Assembly (NCBI GenBank): GCA_017509985.1
Contig: JAFWOE010000012.1
Span: 1 to 64,000, forward strand
From: Lachnospiraceae bacterium
GTDB taxonomy: Bacteria; Bacillota; Clostridia; Lachnospirales; Lachnospiraceae
Length of the DNA stretch: 64,000 bases
Direction of reading: 5' to 3'
In this document: piece after piece, positions 6,779 to 14,522 of the stretch
How positions within the stretch are numbered: the stretch's first letter is position 1
Layout of the letters: each line of letters starts with the position of its first letter
Notes under the pieces: model-generated
Seen by the model: only the letters and a program-made list of their open reading frames with translations
What the model was told of the DNA's origin: nothing
Database searches by the model: none
Made by a program: the position numbers and the translations under genes

Positions 6779-9763
6779 ATGGTAAAGAAAACAGGAAGGG
6801 TCATTGTTTCGATTATTATAATGCTTACAATGCTGGCTGCTTTTCTGCCGGAAACAGCTGCTGCCGATGAACCGTCCTACCGGTTCGGGACAGAGACTCT
6901 TTATTCTACTTTTACTCCGGGGCAGACACTGACAGACAGTTTCTATTATTCGGACGACTGGTTTTTTGAAGATCCCGGAGTCCGAAATGATTCTCTCGCC
7001 CTCCTTTCGATGCAGCTGACGGCAGCTGCGGTCGATGGTGAAGGCGGCAGCGGGATCAGCATGCTTACGGATCTGGGATTCGGCGAGTGCGGCTGTTACG
7101 GCTACGGAAGCGAGGATCCGGACGGCTGCAGTTATGCCTGGGGGAAAAAGGAGATTTCTTCGGGAGGAGAGACCTTCACCCTGGTTGCCGTCGCGGTTCA
7201 GAGCTATGCTTTCGATAAACTCTCAAAGAGAATTGGCTGGACACAGAACTTCCGGGTAAATGCCGATGCGCCCACGGACGAACACTTTGCTTATCAGACG
7301 GCCGTTAATGCAGTCATTGACAGTGTTGCCGGTCTGGCCGGACCCGGGAAAGTGAAATACTGGATCATGGGACAAAGCCGCGGCGGTGCGCTTGCCAACC
7401 TTCTGGCGGCGGAGCTTCCCGGAAAACTGTCTGCAGCAGACAGCAGTATCTATGCCTATACTTTTGAAGCTCCGGCTGTTATCAACGGCAGTGCTGCATC
7501 CGTTAACGCAGGGGACTTCGGATATATTCACAACTATCTCTGCAGCGACGATATTGTAACAATGATCCCGCCCTGGGGAATGGTCCACTACGGTACGGAC
7601 TTTATTCTGAATTCGCCGGAAGTCGACGAAAAAATGCCGGGGGAACTGGGAAAGCTTGGAAGCGAAGCGAGCAGCATTCTTGAGGAGTACTCCGGAGAGA
7701 CTGTCAGCAGCATGGCCGCAGACCTGATGAATGATCTCACTGCTGCGATCCCTTCGAGAGAAGACTATACTGCCGGGCACACGGATACATTCACCATGGA
7801 AGACGGCAGCGAAATTACCATTTCCTACATATACCAGGAGCTTTTTATGAAGCTTATGGGGATCATCTTCAGCGACAGTACGGAAGAGATCGACACCTCA
7901 GGTATAGCGGATCAGCTTGAGGGCCTGGTTCCTGCGGTAAGAGCACTTGTTAAGGGTGCTTCCGGGGAGTCGGACAGCTGTTATTATTCCGCCGCGAAAG
8001 AGCTCAGCAGCTTTCTCACCACGGTCAATATAACACTTCCGCTATCCGATGATGATCTTTATGCCATACTGAAACTGGTCGGTCCGCGGATAGTCGACTT
8101 GTCTTATGCCCCGGACGTCGATTCTGTGCCGGATGAAGAGGTGCTCGGGTTTATAACACCTTTAATAACTCTTATTAGCAGTTTGAAGAGCGTCACCTTT
8201 TCTCACCAGTTTGACACCCTGGTTGCCAGACTGAAAGCACTGGCTCCGGCGCCGGAGATCGGCAGTCTGGATATAACCATACAGGCTCCTGCCGCGGGTG
8301 ACTATGCTCCGCTTGCGCCTTCGTATGTTGTGGACTATGTTAAATCCCTCGGAAACGACTGGATGAGTGCAGAAGCCGGGTGGAAGGGCACTGACGATCC
8401 CCTTCCGGATAACCGGGTCTGCTATCTTGACATAACGCTTTCGGTTACCGGTGCCGGGGTTCCGGAGGACTTTGCTTTTACATTAAACGGTACAGCACCG
8501 GTCGAACCGGTCAAAATTGTTTACGAAAACGGTACTTATAAAATCTCCGGGACGTGGGCGTTCACTTTTGGAGATCCGCAGACATTCACGGTGTCCTTCG
8601 ATACCGCAGGGCTTACAGAGACGCCGGAGGCAGTCCCCGTGCTGGCCGGCCAGCAGCTGAAATACGCCATCTCTCCGGTAAGCTATGATACGGTTGCTTA
8701 TCAGGATAAAAACTGGAAGTTTACCGGCTGGTTCAATGAAGAGGGCATGCCCTGGGATACGCTTTTCGCCGAAAGCGATATGACACTGTACGCTAAATGG
8801 ATCTGGCTGATCGATGCAGTAAAGGCAACGGTGCCCATCCCGCATGTCGGTGAACCATTTAAGGATCCTGCGGTTCCGGAAGGATGCGGATACCATGTGG
8901 AAGAAGCCGAGTTTTATTCAGAAGACTGGAAAGAGGCCACAGAAGCCGCCGAAGGCACCGTCTATATAGCCTCATTCGTTGTTTACTGTGATTCCGATGA
9001 TATCCGCTTCCTGCAGGAAACGAATGAATATGAATCCTGTACTTATCTCGGCAGCCTTTTCATCAATGACGAAGAGCAGACGTACAATATCTATGATGGG
9101 CGCGCAGCAGAGTTAGCCTGTGAAGATGACGGCAGATATATGCACGTAACGTATTATTTCGAGCCTCTTCCTGCAGAAGAGATCGTTCCTACGCAGGACC
9201 CTGCCCCGACAGTAAAACCTGCTCCGACGGTAAAGCCGGCTCCGACAGGAAACCCGGCTCCAACAGGGAATCCTGCTCCGACGGCAGTGCCGGTTCCCGC
9301 AGAGGAAACAGACCCTGCCGGGAATAATGCTCCTGCAGCGCTCGGGTACACTGTAGTCTCGGGAGCAGATTCCGTTTGGACAAAAGGCAGCAAGGATCCG
9401 GTAACGATGACCATAAAAAGAAGCATCGATGATGAGACCTGTTTCAGCCATTTTGCCGGTGTCCTTGTTGATGATGCTGTCCTGGCCCTTGAGAATTACG
9501 AAGTAAGACCCGGCAGTACCGTCATTACGATCAAAAGCGCTTATCTGGAAACAATGAGCACCAGGAAACATGCGGTTGTCGCAAGTTTCAACGATGGAAA
9601 AGCAGAGACGTCATTAACGATAAACGCTGCGGGTTCTTCGAAAGTCCCAGGCGGGAATACAGGGGATCCGAACAGGCCCAAAGTATGGATCGGGATCCTG
9701 ATTGCGGCAGCGGCCGCCGTGGTGCTTCTCTTTGTTCTTCTTCGCCGCAAAAAGAAATTCTGA
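6779..9763 (+). CDS. Membrane-anchored extracellular lipase (alpha/beta hydrolase) with InlB-type repeat
   Basis: 994 residues. Order: Sec signal peptide (1-29, ending ETAAA); a class-3-lipase-like hydrolase domain with nucleophile elbow GQSRGG (Ser about 200); a long helical and beta region; a Listeria-Bacteroides (InlB B-type) repeat near 610-675, typified by FTGWFNEEGMPWD and LYAKW; a Pro-Thr linker of APTVKP/APTGNP units near 805-840; an Ig-like domain; and a C-terminal membrane helix followed by RRKKKF. It is therefore exported and held in the membrane facing outwards. ATG at 6779 with AGGAG upstream. Function as an ester hydrolase follows from the GxSxG fold signature; substrate unknown. 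A second secreted lipase lies at 24826. Confidence 0.88.
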   Translation: MVKKTGRVIVSIIIMLTMLAAFLPETAAADEPSYRFGTETLYSTFTPGQTLTDSFYYSDDWFFEDPGVRNDSLALLSMQLTAAAVDGEGGSGISMLTDLGFGECGCYGYGSEDPDGCSYAWGKKEISSGGETFTLVAVAVQSYAFDKLSKRIGWTQNFRVNADAPTDEHFAYQTAVNAVIDSVAGLAGPGKVKYWIMGQSRGGALANLLAAELPGKLSAADSSIYAYTFEAPAVINGSAASVNAGDFGYIHNYLCSDDIVTMIPPWGMVHYGTDFILNSPEVDEKMPGELGKLGSEASSILEEYSGETVSSMAADLMNDLTAAIPSREDYTAGHTDTFTMEDGSEITISYIYQELFMKLMGIIFSDSTEEIDTSGIADQLEGLVPAVRALVKGASGESDSCYYSAAKELSSFLTTVNITLPLSDDDLYAILKLVGPRIVDLSYAPDVDSVPDEEVLGFITPLITLISSLKSVTFSHQFDTLVARLKALAPAPEIGSLDITIQAPAAGDYAPLAPSYVVDYVKSLGNDWMSAEAGWKGTDDPLPDNRVCYLDITLSVTGAGVPEDFAFTLNGTAPVEPVKIVYENGTYKISGTWAFTFGDPQTFTVSFDTAGLTETPEAVPVLAGQQLKYAISPVSYDTVAYQDKNWKFTGWFNEEGMPWDTLFAESDMTLYAKWIWLIDAVKATVPIPHVGEPFKDPAVPEGCGYHVEEAEFYSEDWKEATEAAEGTVYIASFVVYCDSDDIRFLQETNEYESCTYLGSLFINDEEQTYNIYDGRAAELACEDDGRYMHVTYYFEPLPAEEIVPTQDPAPTVKPAPTVKPAPTGNPAPTGNPAPTAVPVPAEETDPAGNNAPAALGYTVVSGADSVWTKGSKDPVTMTIKRSIDDETCFSHFAGVLVDDAVLALENYEVRPGSTVITIKSAYLETMSTRKHAVVASFNDGKAETSLTINAAGSSKVPGGNTGDPNRPKVWIGILIAAAAAVVLLFVLLRRKKKF

Positions 9764-9777
9764 AGCTCTGTCGCTGT

Positions 9778-9815
9778 AAAAAGGTTCTTCGTGATCTCAC
9801 GAAGAACCTTTTTTA
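9778..9815. terminator. Bidirectional terminator between the lipase and the nucleotidase gene
   Basis: A 17-bp perfect inverted repeat (9778-9794 with 9797-9813) flanked by A's and T's. It serves the rightward lipase and, on the other strand, the leftward nucleotidase, whose stop is at 9851. Confidence 0.88.
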
Positions 9816-9850
9816 AAAACAGAACATTACTTTTAAGACATTCATCCGGT

Positions 9851-11695
9851 TTATGTGGGAATTACCAGTTTCTGCCCAGGATAGATCAGGGACGGATTGA
9901 CGATCTTATCGCTGTTTGCCTCATAGATCACCGACCATTTTGCACCGTCGCCGTAATATTTTTCCGCGATCTTCCATAAAGAATCACCGTAATCTACGAT
10001 ATGGACGCTTTCCTTTGGCTCCGGTTTGGACTCCGGGGCCGTGACAGTTTCGGAACCTGTCAGGATCGTCTGATCGCCGCGGGGCTGACCGTATTTTTCT
10101 TCCGTCAAATCACCGTCCAGTTCCTCTGCGATATAGTCGATCAGGACGTCCGTAACTAAAATACCGGTATCGATCTCATCTTTCGTTCCGAAAATATATT
10201 CGGTATCTCCGCCGCTTGCGGTAAAATCATTCGTCACAACAACATAAGAAGCAGACGGATCAAAAGGCTTTCCGCCGATGCTTTCGATCGTTACTCTCTG
10301 GATCGACCGCGGACGGTAATAAGTGCTTTCGGGGTACAGTTCCCCGGCGTCATATGGTTTCGTCGTATCGACCGTGAAACGGATCCCTGCTGTATGAGGA
10401 TATCCGCCCAGGAGATCCGGCGTACAGAAGGTGGATGCTTCCAGAGCCTCCAGAAGTTCTTCACCGCTTAAAGGTACAAAGCAGACCGAATTGCCGAAAG
10501 GATGGACGTTCAGGATGTGTTTCTTTGTGATCTCTCCGGAAGGGATCTCATCACGAAAATCTCCCCCGATATCCCATGCGATGACATTTCCGGCAGGAAC
10601 ACTCAGCAGATCTGTATTTTGACCGGCAAACCAGAGCAGAGAGTCGGCTGTCAGGTCGCCGTTATTGGTTTCTCCAGAACGGTTGTTTTCCCTGGTGCCG
10701 TCAAAAACGACTTCGCTGACAGCGAACACGGCGGAATACTCGCTGTCGATTTTTTCTTCGATTTCGGCGGCGGAAGCTTCTGTCACGGGATCGTTTTCGA
10801 GACCGTCGGCAGAGATCAGATAATGATCTTCGATCCTTCCTTTTTCACCCAGAACCACAACGCCGATATAGGCGAATTTCGTTCCGGCGGACTGGACCGG
10901 CTCCCCGTCCGGTCCCTCTGTCATGACCGTGTGGGAGTGTCCGTCGATCAGCAGATCGACCCCTTTGACCGCATGATAAAGGTCCACAGACCGGTTGGAC
11001 TCTAATCCGGACTCTGCATTGACTCCTAAATGTGTCAGTCCGATCACCACATCTGCTCCATCTGCGAGAAGTGCATCCGTCTGTTCCTGGGCACAGGCAG
11101 CCATTTTGGCTCCGCCGAGGAACGAGATCGATGTCATGTTTTTGGGATTGGATTTTGTCAGTGTTTCCGGGGTGTCCAGTCCGAAAAAGCCGATCTTCAC
11201 TCCGGACCGCGCCGTTAAGATCGTCCGGGGCTCCAGAAGGAGTTTTCCGTCTTTATACACGTTTGCGCAGATGACCGGAAAAGAAGCGGTGCCCAGGACG
11301 TTCTCCAGCTGGTCGATACCGTAGTCAAACTCATGGTTCCCGATCCCGGCAAGACTGTAGCTGGCAGCATTCATCATGATCATTGCGTCTGCACCCCTGG
11401 ATAATCCTACATAGGGACTCCCCTGCATAAAATCGCCGGCATCGACCAGGAATACTTCAGCACCCATATCCTGATAAACGGTTCGAAGCGCTGCTGCTTT
11501 TGCGTATCCGTCCAGGGCGCCGTGGACGTCATTGCTGTGCAGGATAACCGTTTTTCAGGAAAAGTCTTCTCCGGACGGAATTTCTTTGATCTGAGCTGGA
11601 TAATTCTCTTCGGCATGTGCAGCTGCCGGCAGTATTGCCGTGATCATGAAGGCAGCCACCATAAAAGTCAGAAAGCGTCTAAAAAATCTTTTCAT
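9851..11695 (-). pseudogene. 5'-nucleotidase/cyclic phosphodiesterase with C-terminal LysM, interrupted by in-frame TGA
   Basis: The continuous frame from ATG at 11695 encodes a 614-residue UshA-type exported nucleotidase except for a TGA at codon 47 (11555-11557). Before it: signal peptide MKRFFRRFLTF...AAAHA. Straight after it, in the same frame: KTVILHSNDVHGALDGYAKA, the first metal-binding motif of the family. Then LVDAGDFMQGSP, GIGNHEFDYG and DGHSHT (metallophosphatase), a 5'-nucleotidase C domain (NNGDLTADSLLWFAG) and a C-terminal LysM (DYGDSLWKIAEKYYGDGAKW) for wall attachment. The first downstream ATG at 11467 gives a protein lacking the export signal and the first metal ligands. So it is a nonsense-mutated gene, a readthrough case, or a sequence error. 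Spacing of about 9 bases from AAAGGG supports the 11695 start. Confidence 0.85.
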
Positions 11696-11920
11696 AGCCA
11701 TTTTCCCTTTTAAAACTTATTGACAGGTGCAGTGCCGGCAAATGCAAGTCTCTATATATACGGAGTATGACATTTAATCAGGCTATAATCGAGTGTATCT
11801 GACATGTTTTTGCCGGATACAGAGGCTGCTTTACATCAGCATGGTGATAGAATAAAATAGATGACAGGACACAGCCGCATAAAGGCTGAACAGTAAAGGA
11901 AAATCATTACTTACCGAAAA

Positions 11921-12502
11921 ATGTATTTAATTCAAAAATTAAGGAAAGCAAACAAAAAAATACTGGATATCATCATAGGTACGGTTTCGATTTTTCTCGG
12001 AATCCTCTGCATCGTCGATGAAAACATGACAGTCATTCTCTGCGGCCTGGGGCTGATCCTTTACGGTGCCGGCAGCTTTGTGCACTGGAGGGAACGCAGG
12101 AAAGCAGGGGCGGCCGGAAGATGGGCGCTGGTGACCGTGATCGTTCCGCTTGCTTTCGGAGTCTTTATCCTGGTCGGCAGCAGTATCGAAGCCTTTGCGG
12201 TACGGACGCTTCTTTTCAGCCTTTCCATCTGGCTGATCGCAGAGGGTGTTCTGGAGATCCTCGGCGCCGTAATGTATCGAAAGGCAATGACCACCGAGGA
12301 TCTTGGCATTCAGGCACCCGGATCTTTCGCGTCCATGGTACTGGGCGCTGTCATGGCAGCTGCCGGAGTTCTCGGTATAATATTTCCGATAGTAGCGGAG
12401 TATCTTGTCTGGATCTGGGTCGTCGGTGTACTGATCTTGTCCGGCATCCGTATCATCTGGTCCGCCAGATCAGCAGGGGCTTTGGAGGAAAACGACGGAT
12501 GA
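11921..12502 (+). CDS. DUF308/HdeD-like integral membrane protein
   Basis: 193 residues with six hydrophobic segments in paired arrangement (IIIGTVSIFLGILCI, MTVILCGLGLILYGAG, WALVTVIVPLAFGVFILVG, LLFSLSIWLIAEGVLEILG and two more near the C-terminus). Gly-rich paired helices with a short basic loop (HWRERRKAG) are the pattern of the DUF308/HdeD family, whose role is not well defined outside acid resistance in enterobacteria. A clear RBS is missing: AAAGGA is about 20 bases upstream of the ATG. Its stop overlaps the patatin start by ATGA, so the two are translationally coupled. Confidence 0.8.
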   Translation: MYLIQKLRKANKKILDIIIGTVSIFLGILCIVDENMTVILCGLGLILYGAGSFVHWRERRKAGAAGRWALVTVIVPLAFGVFILVGSSIEAFAVRTLLFSLSIWLIAEGVLEILGAVMYRKAMTTEDLGIQAPGSFASMVLGAVMAAAGVLGIIFPIVAEYLVWIWVVGVLILSGIRIIWSARSAGALEENDG

Positions 12503-13281
12503 AGGATGGAAAAAGAGCAGTCGTATTAAGCGGCGGCGGGACAAAAGGCGCATATGAGATCGGTGTCTGGAGAGCCTTAAAAGAGCTTTCCGTAGATTAC
12601 CAGATCGTGACCGGCACTTCGATCGGCTCCATCAACGGGGCGCTGATGGCGATGGGCGATTTTGAGAAGGCGGAACGGATCTGGCGCGATATGGTCATGG
12701 GAGATCTGATGCAGGAGCCCCCAAAAGGAAAAAGTTTTCTGCGTGAGTTTATTGACAGTTTCTTTTTTCTGGACCATCATAGCCGGCGTAAACTGATCGA
12801 CGGCGCCGTAGATAATTCGCCTTTTTATGATTTTGTAGAGAAAAATATCGATGAAGAAGCCGTGCGTTCCTCCGCGGTGGATTATGGCCTGGTGACGGTG
12901 CGTGCCAGGGACCGAAAGCCCTTTATGCTTACAAAAGCCGAGATACCCGAAGGAGAGTTAAAAGACTATATCATTGCTTCTTCTTCTGTTTATCCGGTCT
13001 TTCCGATGCACCGGATAAAGGAAGAATACTTTATAGACGGAATGTATCATGACAACCTTCCGATCGAACTGGCTGTTTCGATGGGGGCTGAAGAGCTGAT
13101 CGTAGTGGACCTCCATCAAAAGCCCCAGCATGCGAACTATGCAGGGAGAGCCAATGTCATGTATCTGACGCCGTCCGAAGATCTGGGCGGGATCCTGGCA
13201 TTCGACCGGGAAAAGATCGATTCCAATATCGAGATGGGTTATCGGGATACGATCCGGAAGTTCCGGGTGGGACGGACCTGA
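12499..13281 (+). CDS. Patatin-like phospholipase
   Basis: 260 residues. N-terminal oxyanion loop SGGGTKGAYEIG (11-22), nucleophile elbow GTSIGS with Ser 41, and the dyad aspartate in FIDGMYHDNLP (Asp 181; most patatins have DGG, here DGM). No signal peptide or membrane segment, so it is cytoplasmic and probably acts at the inner face of the membrane on acyl lipids. The ATG overlaps the stop of the DUF308 gene by four bases (ATGA); a longer open frame starting at 12121 overlaps the upstream gene and lacks support. Coupling to a membrane protein suggests a joint role, but that is inference. Confidence 0.9.
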   Translation: MKDGKRAVVLSGGGTKGAYEIGVWRALKELSVDYQIVTGTSIGSINGALMAMGDFEKAERIWRDMVMGDLMQEPPKGKSFLREFIDSFFFLDHHSRRKLIDGAVDNSPFYDFVEKNIDEEAVRSSAVDYGLVTVRARDRKPFMLTKAEIPEGELKDYIIASSSVYPVFPMHRIKEEYFIDGMYHDNLPIELAVSMGAEELIVVDLHQKPQHANYAGRANVMYLTPSEDLGGILAFDREKIDSNIEMGYRDTIRKFRVGRT

Positions 13282-13306
13282 TGAGGTTTCCGGCGAGGAA
13301 ACACAA

Positions 13307-13335
13307 TTGCGGGCAAAGAGGGCGAATGCTATAAT
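13307..13335 (+). promoter_or_regulatory. Promoter upstream of cbiZ
   Basis: TTGCGG (13307-13312), 17-base spacer, TATAAT (13330-13335). Good sigma-70 match with predicted start near 13342, giving a leader of about 90 bases. Confidence 0.65.
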
Positions 13336-13357
13336 TTATTAATAGATTATTTGGAGA

Positions 13358-13411
13358 CAGGGCAGTCAGGACACGGCCCCGAATTATGTGATTCAAGGAA
13401 AAGATGCCCTG
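13358..13411 (+). other. Stem-loop in the cbiZ leader next to the RBS
   Basis: CAGGGCA (13358-13364) pairs with TGCCCTG (13405-13411), enclosing 40 bases, and the Shine-Dalgarno AAGGAG begins two bases later. It may modulate initiation. None of the usual cobalamin-riboswitch blocks is visible, so I do not call it a riboswitch. Confidence 0.4.
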
Positions 13412-13430
13412 AAAAGGAGATCCCGCGATA

Positions 13431-14483
13431 ATGCTTGAAATTCCAATAGAATCCGAAATATACCACAAGCTGCAGAACGGCGATGTTTTTGAACGGACGG
13501 CAGCTTCTTTGATTCTTCATTTTTCCGGACGAAGAAAGGTTCTCAGCAATTCCCCGCTTAACGGAGGTTACCGCGAGGATCTTACACATGTATTCAATCA
13601 TGACTGTCTGTACGGCACGGATGGGTTTGTACGGATGAAAGGCGCAACATACCGAGAGCATATGCTTCACACGGTTAAGGAAATCGGTCTGGACCCTTTA
13701 AGCGCTGCAGGCCTTGAGACTGCGGCCCAGATGAAGAACGCTGTCACGATAAGCCTTTCGGGCGGCGGCGTCTGTGTTACGGCCGTTACCACAGCAGGAG
13801 TCGACCATAACGCAGTCAGGGCGGGAGACACAGCTTCCTGGGAGGAAAAATCCGATGTGCCGGTACCGCATCCTCCCGGAACGATCAATACCATTCTCTG
13901 CATCAGTACGGATCTGTCGGAAGGTGCGATGTCCGGCGCCCTGATGACGGCTACCGAGGCGAAAGCCGCCGCCATGCAGGAGTTTGCCGTGCCCAGCCGG
14001 TTTTCTTCGGGACTGGCCACCGGCACGGGAACCGACGGGATCATAATTGTCGCGGATGCGCAGTCCCCGAAATATCTGACAGAGGCGGGCAAGCACGCAA
14101 AGCTTGGTGAACTGATCGGAAAGTGTGTCCTGACTTCCATCAAGGAAGCGATAGATAAGCATTCCGGAGGGACGGCCGCTTATATGCATGACGCGGCTAT
14201 GCGCATGGAGCGCTTCGGGATAAAGCCTTCGGAAATCCCGTCCGAGCTACGAGGCAGGAAGGAATACGTCGTCGCAGCAGGCATGCTGGCCCACCTGCTG
14301 GATGAACTGGACTGGGGACTGATCACAGAAGAAGATGCAGTCTTTGGTGCCGACTGGGTGTTCAGGAGCTGTAACGGAGTATTGCGCTGTGAAGACGGAC
14401 CGTTGCCAGGAAAAGACGGTGTCCGTGCGATGATACTCAACAGCTGGAGAGCATTATTCAATAATACACATACACAGGAATAA
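13431..14483 (+). CDS. cbiZ: Adenosylcobinamide amidohydrolase CbiZ
   Basis: 350 residues. Family landmarks: VLSNSPLNGGYREDL near 38-52, TTAGVDHNAVRAGD near 120-133, PGTINTILCIS near 150-160, and ATGTGTDGIIIVAD near 195-208. CbiZ removes the aminopropanol or nucleotide-loop side chain from (pseudo)corrinoids, giving adenosylcobyric acid so that foreign corrinoids can be rebuilt. The last 100 residues form a helical tail seen in fused or longer family members. The start is ATG with AAGGAGA 11 bases upstream, from its own promoter. No corrinoid transporter is adjacent; cbiL and other tetrapyrrole genes lie near 32.5-42.5 kb. Confidence 0.92.
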   Translation: MLEIPIESEIYHKLQNGDVFERTAASLILHFSGRRKVLSNSPLNGGYREDLTHVFNHDCLYGTDGFVRMKGATYREHMLHTVKEIGLDPLSAAGLETAAQMKNAVTISLSGGGVCVTAVTTAGVDHNAVRAGDTASWEEKSDVPVPHPPGTINTILCISTDLSEGAMSGALMTATEAKAAAMQEFAVPSRFSSGLATGTGTDGIIIVADAQSPKYLTEAGKHAKLGELIGKCVLTSIKEAIDKHSGGTAAYMHDAAMRMERFGIKPSEIPSELRGRKEYVVAAGMLAHLLDELDWGLITEEDAVFGADWVFRSCNGVLRCEDGPLPGKDGVRAMILNSWRALFNNTHTQE

Positions 14484-14522
14484 ACAGGTCCGGCTTTGTT
14501 TCGTTATAATGAGGAAAACAGG

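Noticed and set aside
11555..11557. TGA in the nucleotidase as a selenocysteine codon
   Set aside because: No selenoprotein family has Sec at the junction between signal peptide and UshA-type domain, and no SECIS-like hairpin was seen directly after it. A nonsense mutation or sequence error is simpler.
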